Shown: piece after piece, positions 23,861-28,111 of the stretch
Position numbering within the stretch: the first letter of the stretch is position 1
Layout of the letters: each line of letters opens with the position of its first letter
NCBI GenBank assembly: GCA_947471695.1
Contig: CANIWY010000003.1
Location: 1-28,111 of the forward strand
Direction of reading: 5' to 3'
DNA from: Nitrosomonadaceae bacterium
GTDB taxonomy: Bacteria > Pseudomonadota > Gammaproteobacteria > Burkholderiales > Nitrosomonadaceae
DNA: 28,111 bases
Notes under the pieces: generated by a model
Told to the model about the DNA's origin: nothing
The model's database searches: none
Seen by the model: the letters and a program-made list of their open reading frames with translations, nothing else
Position numbers and translations under genes: made by a program

Positions 23861-24906
23861 TGGCAAACGATTCTAAATTTTTTGTTCAATCTTTTTTTAT
23901 ATCCTCATTTCTAATTTTTTCATTTATCTTTTTCGTTAATTATTGGTACGACCCTGCGGGCATCTTCTCTTCGGGCACATCAAAAGTTGAAACTAGAATT
24001 GCCGAATATATTCTAGAGAATGGAAGCTTGCATGTGCCACTCAGGAATTATGATGAAAGAGCAATGAAAGTTGCGCTTATTGAGCATCTAAAATCTAACC
24101 CTGAAACAGTTATCATTGGATCCTCAACTGCAAGGTTAATTGGCGAGAATACTGGGGTTAGTAATGCCCTGAATTTGAGTATTACGGGGGCAGGTCTGGA
24201 GGAACCATTTGCTCTATTACTATTAGCTCTCGATAAATTTTCACCAAAAAAAATTATAATTGGACTGGATCCAGGCCAGCTAACTAATTTAGGGGTTGAT
24301 AGTGTTAAGAAAAACGAATCTATTAAAAAGAGGGTAGATTACATTCGATCGAATTATGGAATTCAGTCTAACCAGAGTGAGTCTGTAAATACTGGCATCT
24401 TGACCCAGTTGGTTAATGGGGCTTATTTTATAGACTCAGCTAAATTATTAATATTCGATTTAGTGACACGAGTTTCAGGATTCCGTCCTTGTTATGATTT
24501 ATACAATAACTTTTGTCTATTTGCCGATGGTAGTGCATCTGAGCAAAAACGTCGATTAAAAAAAATTAAATTAAGTGATAAGACACCCAGTCTCCCGGTT
24601 GGGTGGTCGGAGGATAATATTCACTTTCTGTCTGCGGTGATAAAAGATATGAGCCAAAGGAAGATTGAAGTCATTCTATTCCTGCCGCCAGTCTCTCCAG
24701 AAGTCTATCTTGAGTCTGGGATGATCGGCCGGTTTGATCTTCTAATGAATCGCCTTGAATCTTTGGCGGTTGAGAATGATATAAGAATTTTAGGTTCATA
24801 TAACCCCATAAGCTTTGGATGTGCCGAAATAGATTTTCTAGATGAAACTCATGCATCAACTGCTTGTATAAAACGTATCTTCAGTGAGGAAATTCATGCC
24901 TCCTAG
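23860..24906 (+). CDS. Membrane-anchored SGNH-like partner of the MBOAT protein
   Basis: The 348-residue protein has one N-terminal hydrophobic helix (about 9-30), then a domain outside the inner membrane, judging by the MBOAT partner. VIIGSSTARLIG contains the probable nucleophile Ser88 in a GDSL/SGNH-type block I. FLDETHAS has the Asp328-x-x-His331 pair of block V, so the SGNH catalytic triad is likely intact. NALNLSITGAGLEEPF and IIGLDPGQL also match the layout of DltD and related partners. These proteins finish transfer of the acyl group to the polymer. Its start overlaps the MBOAT stop by one base. I do not recognise the exact subfamily. Confidence 0.7.
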   Translation: MANDSKFFVQSFFISSFLIFSFIFFVNYWYDPAGIFSSGTSKVETRIAEYILENGSLHVPLRNYDERAMKVALIEHLKSNPETVIIGSSTARLIGENTGVSNALNLSITGAGLEEPFALLLLALDKFSPKKIIIGLDPGQLTNLGVDSVKKNESIKKRVDYIRSNYGIQSNQSESVNTGILTQLVNGAYFIDSAKLLIFDLVTRVSGFRPCYDLYNNFCLFADGSASEQKRRLKKIKLSDKTPSLPVGWSEDNIHFLSAVIKDMSQRKIEVILFLPPVSPEVYLESGMIGRFDLLMNRLESLAVENDIRILGSYNPISFGCAEIDFLDETHASTACIKRIFSEEIHAS

Positions 24907-24927
24907 TCAGAGTATCGTAGCTCTGAC
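24906..24927 (+). terminator. Hairpin after the SGNH-like gene, weak terminator
   Basis: GTCAGAG and CTCTGAC form a perfect seven-base stem around an eight-base loop, starting at the last base of the gene. No T run follows, so this may be a rho-dependent end or a transcript-protecting hairpin. Confidence 0.35.
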
Positions 24928-25048
24928 AGCCTGAAAGGCCATCAATGCCAAGCCGATTTTGCAGCAAATTTTGAACTTGACCCCTCAACCCATCGGTTTC
25001 AGATAGGCTGTACACCCCCTTCGATAATTACAACTGAGGAAAACTAAA

Positions 25049-25891
25049 TTGTTTATAAATATACTTCAGAAACTAAAACGTTGGAATAGAGAAAGAAAGA
25101 TCAGAAATAAGTTTTCCACACATAGACCATTCGCTCAAAAATACAAACTTGGTGTTCTTGCGATTATGAAGAATGAAGCTATGAATCTAGAGGAATGGAT
25201 TCAGCATTATCTCTGGCAGGGTATCGAGCAAATTTATTTGATAGATAATGGCAGCACTGATAATGGCCGTGAGTTGGCGCAGCCGTGGATTGATCAAGGG
25301 ATTGTGAAACTTATTTCACTATCAGAACGTTGGAAGCAAAAAGAACATTACCGAACTGCATTTAATCAATTTCATATCGCAGAAGAATGTCAATGGCTAA
25401 TTGTCGCTGATCTGGATGAGTTTTGGTTTTCTAAAAAAAGAGGGGAAAATATTCGTGAGGCATTAAATTACTATGACGAATTTGATGTAATTTATACGAA
25501 CTGGACTACTTTTGGGAGTAGCGGTTATAAAACGCACCCGAGTAGTCTTCGCAAAGAATTAGTTCTGCGGCAAAAAGAACTTGGATCTCACCTTGCAACA
25601 AAGTGGATATGCAAAACGAAGACTCTTTACGATTTGATGGATCTGGGCATTCATAAAATTAAAGGGGCCTGCTCATCACGAACGATATCTGATAATAATG
25701 TATTTCAAATAAATCACTACTCAATTCAGAGTGTAGAATATTTTACTAAAATTAAAATGTCTAGGGGTGATGCTTGCAATCATGCAGATGATGACACGAG
25801 AGATTTAGATATATTTAATCGTATTGATGAGCAGTGTACCGTAAAAGAGACTCTTCTAGCTGACATGGTGGTAGATCACGAGGGAGTGTAA
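25049..25891 (+). CDS. GT2-like (PF13704-type) glycosyltransferase, 3' end probably cut by an insertion sequence
   Basis: The 280-residue protein starts with a basic segment, then LGVLAIMKNEAMNLEEWIQHYL and QIYLIDNGSTDNGREL (61-76), typical of the glycosyltransferase 2-like/family 92 group. The DXD-type site is IVADLDEFWF (118-127). Later parts include TNWTTFGSSGYKTHP and a conserved Asn-His-Tyr (INHYSIQS). The TTG start has GAGGA eight bases upstream. The last codons (GAG GGA GTG TAA) lie in an IS256-like end repeat that starts at 25881, so the native C-terminus is probably lost. A few residues missing might not abolish activity. It is AT-rich like the acyl-transfer block before it and about 140 bases from it. 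Confidence 0.75.
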   Translation: MFINILQKLKRWNRERKIRNKFSTHRPFAQKYKLGVLAIMKNEAMNLEEWIQHYLWQGIEQIYLIDNGSTDNGRELAQPWIDQGIVKLISLSERWKQKEHYRTAFNQFHIAEECQWLIVADLDEFWFSKKRGENIREALNYYDEFDVIYTNWTTFGSSGYKTHPSSLRKELVLRQKELGSHLATKWICKTKTLYDLMDLGIHKIKGACSSRTISDNNVFQINHYSIQSVEYFTKIKMSRGDACNHADDDTRDLDIFNRIDEQCTVKETLLADMVVDHEGV

Positions 25892-25979
25892 GGATCTTGT
25901 GTAAACCGAATTCATAATACTGCGGCATTAGGGGGTGTCCTGGATTTTGTGTAAACGGAATTCATTAATGCTGCGGCAT
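25881..25979 (-). repeat. Two tandem IS256-type ends (about 49 bases each)
   Basis: Two direct copies lie side by side: 25881-25928 and 25930-25979. Both contain TTGTGTAAAC, GAATTCAT and CTGCGGCAT and differ at a handful of bases and two single- or few-base gaps. The second is joined to the C-terminus of an IS256-type transposase read on the minus strand, with its stop just before the repeat core. The shared part is therefore the 3' end of an insertion sequence, with the terminal inverted repeat toward lower coordinates. The first copy is a second IS end with no transposase attached. It supplies the stop codon of the glycosyltransferase gene. Confidence 0.7.
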
Positions 25980-26100
25980 CCGATCGCCGAACTGAATAGT
26001 AAAATGATTAAGCGCAGCTTTCTTGTTTCTTATTCGGCACCGCCCATTTCCGACTGATATTTGCTGCGCTTGATCTAGAGGATTCCAGAGCTTTAAGAGC
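25965..26100 (-). pseudogene. Remnant of IS256-family transposase C-terminus, frameshifted
   Basis: On the minus strand one frame reads SSAANISRKWAVP and, after one extra base near 26034-26037, another frame reads IRNKKAALNHFTIQFGDRMP, then QH and a stop at 25967-25965. Together they match the well-conserved tail of IS256-type DDE transposases (a pattern like NISKKWTMPI...ALNHF.I.FGDR). Only about the last 40 residues remain. No other end of the element is seen in the window, so it is a dead scar. It sits at the right edge of the AT-rich acyl-modification block. Confidence 0.7.
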
Positions 26101-26170
26101 GACCCTAGAATAGTTCTATATTCTTGTGGAAAGTAACACGGATTTTTTATTTAAATTTTCAGTGAATTTT

Positions 26171-27157
26171 ATGTTGAGCAAACAAACTGACGTGATTGGA
26201 AGTTCGGAGAGCCCTACCTGTTACCTGTGCGGGAAACATGGTGAGACGCTTTATCACGGCCTTCAAGATCATCTTTTTGGCGCTCCTGGAAGTTGGGGTT
26301 TCAAACGGTGCTCCAATTCAAGTTGTGGTTTCATTTGGCTTGATCCCATGCCTACAAGGGATGAGATTTGGAAAGCCTACAGAAGTTACTACACCCATAA
26401 AAGGACCAAGTTTGAATTAAGTGAGCTGCTCGGGTATGTTGTTCGCGCAATTTTTCGCATACCGCTTAGCATTTTTCTGCAGATTCTAAATGATCGAAAG
26501 AGGCGTAGATACATGTATCTCGATCGATTAACGCCAGGACGGTTGCTGGATGTTGGGTGCGGGAGTGGTTATCGTTTAGAGCGAATGAGGGCACTGGGGT
26601 GGGAGGTTTTTGGGCAGGAGATAGACCCAGTAGCCGCTGAATACGCGCGTAATAAATTTGGTGTCGATATCCATCTGGGTCCATTAGAAGAGATGGCTGC
26701 TCCTGCAGGAGGTTTTGATGCAGTGATTATGAGTCATGTTATCGAGCACGTATACGACCCGGTTGCAATTCTTTCGGATTGTCATCGTTTGTTGAGAAAA
26801 GGCGGAAAATTAGTGGTATCTACGCCAAACGCGGAGAGTTATGGCCATCAGAAATTTGGACTGCGATGGAGGGGGTTGGAGCCGCCACGACATCTTCACT
26901 TGTTCACAGGCAGAACCTTAACACAGGTATTTCAAAGAGCTGGTTTTTGCCAGTTTCAATACTGGACTTCGGATGTAACTGCCGATCATATTGGGCGCAG
27001 CAGTAATGTCTTACCATACCAGGCAACCCCAGTTAATCAGAGAGTCTTCTCTATGGGCGATGAATTCAGAGGCTTGTTATTTCAGGTGGCCGCTCATCGA
27101 GCTTTTCTGAAAGATAAGGATTGTGGAGAAGAGTGTATTATGGTTTCTACAAAATGA
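26171..27157 (+). CDS. Zinc-ribbon class I SAM-dependent methyltransferase
   Basis: The 328-residue protein begins with a zinc-ribbon-like region with Cys17, Cys20, Cys47 and Cys52 (CYLCGKHG ... RCSNSSCGFIWLDPMP). This is followed by a Rossmann methyltransferase domain: LLDVGCGSGYRLERMRALGW (125-144), VFGQEIDP (146-153), FDAVIMSHVIEHVYDP (182-197) and the LLRKGGKLVVSTPN block. The YGHQKFGLRWRGLEPPRHLHLFT segment is typical of methyltransferases in polysaccharide gene clusters. They methylate sugars or lipid-linked glycans, and the acceptor here is not visible. A GTG start at 26126 would add 15 residues (mostly hydrophobic) and begins at the edge of the IS scar; I prefer ATG 26171. Neither start has a good ribosome site. 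Confidence 0.8.
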   Translation: MLSKQTDVIGSSESPTCYLCGKHGETLYHGLQDHLFGAPGSWGFKRCSNSSCGFIWLDPMPTRDEIWKAYRSYYTHKRTKFELSELLGYVVRAIFRIPLSIFLQILNDRKRRRYMYLDRLTPGRLLDVGCGSGYRLERMRALGWEVFGQEIDPVAAEYARNKFGVDIHLGPLEEMAAPAGGFDAVIMSHVIEHVYDPVAILSDCHRLLRKGGKLVVSTPNAESYGHQKFGLRWRGLEPPRHLHLFTGRTLTQVFQRAGFCQFQYWTSDVTADHIGRSSNVLPYQATPVNQRVFSMGDEFRGLLFQVAAHRAFLKDKDCGEECIMVSTK

Positions 27158-27250
27158 TAGTTTGCTGTTTTCGCTGACTTAAATATTGACTCAATAACTT
27201 TGAATAAATGTCCGCATCACAATCTAATCTGGTGTAATGGTCTGTTATAT

Positions 27251-27280
27251 AAATTTCCCCGCTTAGAGCGGAAATAAATG
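27251..27280 (+). terminator. Bulged hairpin between the methyltransferase and ligase genes
   Basis: ATTT-CC-CCGCT-TAG-AGCGG-AAAT (27253-27275) forms a nine-base-pair stem with a two-base bulge. No clear T run follows. It may be a weak terminator or a leader element in the roughly 200-base gap. Confidence 0.25.
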
Positions 27281-27355
27281 AGCGACGTCCATTTACTTAT
27301 TAGTTGCCAATATAGGTGCCAATGATCCTAACTAAGTTGTTGAGAACCCAAAACC

Positions 27356-28111
27356 GTGCCGTCTAATCTAACGCGAAGCATCAGTGATTGGCGTGATTGG
27401 GCGGCCAAGGTTGCGTTATTCATTTTTGGGGTTGTCCTGTGGCATAAGGGCTCGGACATTGCTGCGGGTATTCTCCTCATTTTGGTGTGGATTCTGTGCG
27501 GGGGCCTGTTCCAATTTAAGTCAGTCGTCAAAGAGCCCCTGGCAGTGGCGATTCTCTCATTCTGCGCAGTGTTGCTGCTGGGAATTCTTTGGAGCGATTA
27601 CCCTAACTCGGGACGTTTTAGGTGGGGTAAGTATCTGGGACTGATGATCTTCATCCCCTACCTATCTCTTCTGAATAAGGATCGGCTGGCTTGGGCGGTT
27701 GGAGGCTTAGTTATTGGTTACCTCGGGATGCTCCTCATGGGGCTTTACTATCAGTTTTTTTTGGGAGTTTCGGGTATCCCACCCCTGAAAATGGCCTACC
27801 TGCATTATTCAATGGGGATTGGGGTCGGGGTCTTGCTGGCCATTTACTGGGCGGGTATAAGCGAGAATAGAAGGATGGTGATACTGATGTCTATGGTTGC
27901 CTCTTTCTTACTCCTTATTCAATTTAATTTGAATGGACGGGGACCCCTCTTGGCCACTTGCACCACCATCATTCTGCTGCTGTTTTTGTTATATCGGCAT
28001 CAGCTTAAAAAGCTACTGGGCATTCTGGCTGTGGTGATTATCATGATGGGGACCTTTGCGTATCAGAGTAGCGCCTTCCAAAGTCGATTCTCTCTAATTC
28101 AAACCGAGCTC
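27356..28111 (+). CDS. O-antigen ligase/polymerase family membrane protein, N-terminal part
   Basis: The first 252 codons are present and the gene runs off the right edge. The product has many hydrophobic segments: ALFIFGVVLWHKGSDIAAGI, LAVAILSFCAVLLLGILW, AWAVGGLVIGYLGMLLMGLY and others. SDYPNSGRFRWGKYLGLM near 82-99 and LHYSMGIGVGVLLAIYWAG in the middle are typical of WaaL/Wzy-type proteins, as is LNGRGPLLA, which contains an Arg-Gly-Pro like the RG motif of these ligases. These proteins join O-antigen to lipid A-core or polymerise glycan in the inner membrane. The start is GTG 27356; an in-frame stop lies five codons upstream (27341-27343), so there is no longer option. No strong ribosome site is seen. 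The family call is clear, the exact role is not. Confidence 0.8.
   Translation, partial: MPSNLTRSISDWRDWAAKVALFIFGVVLWHKGSDIAAGILLILVWILCGGLFQFKSVVKEPLAVAILSFCAVLLLGILWSDYPNSGRFRWGKYLGLMIFIPYLSLLNKDRLAWAVGGLVIGYLGMLLMGLYYQFFLGVSGIPPLKMAYLHYSMGIGVGVLLAIYWAGISENRRMVILMSMVASFLLLIQFNLNGRGPLLATCTTIILLLFLLYRHQLKKLLGILAVVIIMMGTFAYQSSAFQSRFSLIQTEL

Noticed and set aside
1..28111. tRNA, rRNA or CRISPR arrays
   Set aside because: No regularly spaced repeats with spacers, and no cloverleaf-like or rRNA-like sequence noticed. The only direct repeats of note are the two IS ends at 25881-25979.

Overview
The window looks like a chromosomal segment of a Gram-negative proteobacterium, most probably a betaproteobacterium. 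The rsmB-fmt-def run beside a long type IA topoisomerase III (topB) is an arrangement I associate with betaproteobacteria. Outer-membrane lipid transport genes (lptF, lptG), a KdsB-like enzyme and an O-antigen-ligase-like protein fit a Gram-negative envelope. Taxonomy is inferred from gene order and protein style, not from a search.

Layout: (1) 1-5034 is housekeeping: rsmB (partial), fmt and def on the minus strand, a 711-base gap where dprA/smg often lie in relatives, then topB on the plus strand ending in a terminator-like hairpin. (2) 5209-5466 encodes a small two-helix membrane protein on the minus strand. (3) 5918-12332 is a plus-strand cluster: a ceramide-synthase-like acyltransferase, a MobA-like nucleotidyltransferase, LptF, LptG, an Lcb5/DAGK-type lipid kinase and a Tam41-like cytidylyltransferase. 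Together they suggest building, phosphorylating, activating and exporting a sphingolipid-type lipid. (4) 12381-16456 is a tight five-gene minus-strand operon: KdsB-like cytidylyltransferase, HpcH/HpaI aldolase, D-2-hydroxyacid dehydrogenase, NAD-dependent epimerase and HAD phosphatase. It could make and CMP-activate an unusual 3-deoxy-ulosonic acid or related 2-oxo/hydroxy acid. (5) 16771-19218 carries a GT-B-like polysaccharide transferase and a GT2 glycosyltransferase.

(6) About 19.3-25.9 kb is visibly richer in A and T. It holds a lone acyl carrier protein, an FkbH-like HAD-IIIC protein, an MBOAT acyltransferase, an SGNH-like membrane-anchored partner and a GT2-like glycosyltransferase. 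The first four form what looks like a Dlt-like route that loads a small (hydroxy)acyl group on ACP and moves it across the membrane onto a surface glycan. The block ends at two tandem IS256-type insertion sequence ends and a frameshifted IS256 transposase tail (25881-26100), suggesting acquisition or rearrangement. (7) 26171-28111 returns to the earlier composition with a zinc-ribbon SAM methyltransferase and the first 252 codons of an O-antigen ligase/polymerase.

Overall this is an envelope-glycolipid region. The two most interesting candidates are the sphingolipid-like cluster with embedded LptFG and a possible CDP-ceramide step, and the ACP-FkbH-MBOAT-SGNH module. No tRNA, rRNA or CRISPR array was seen.
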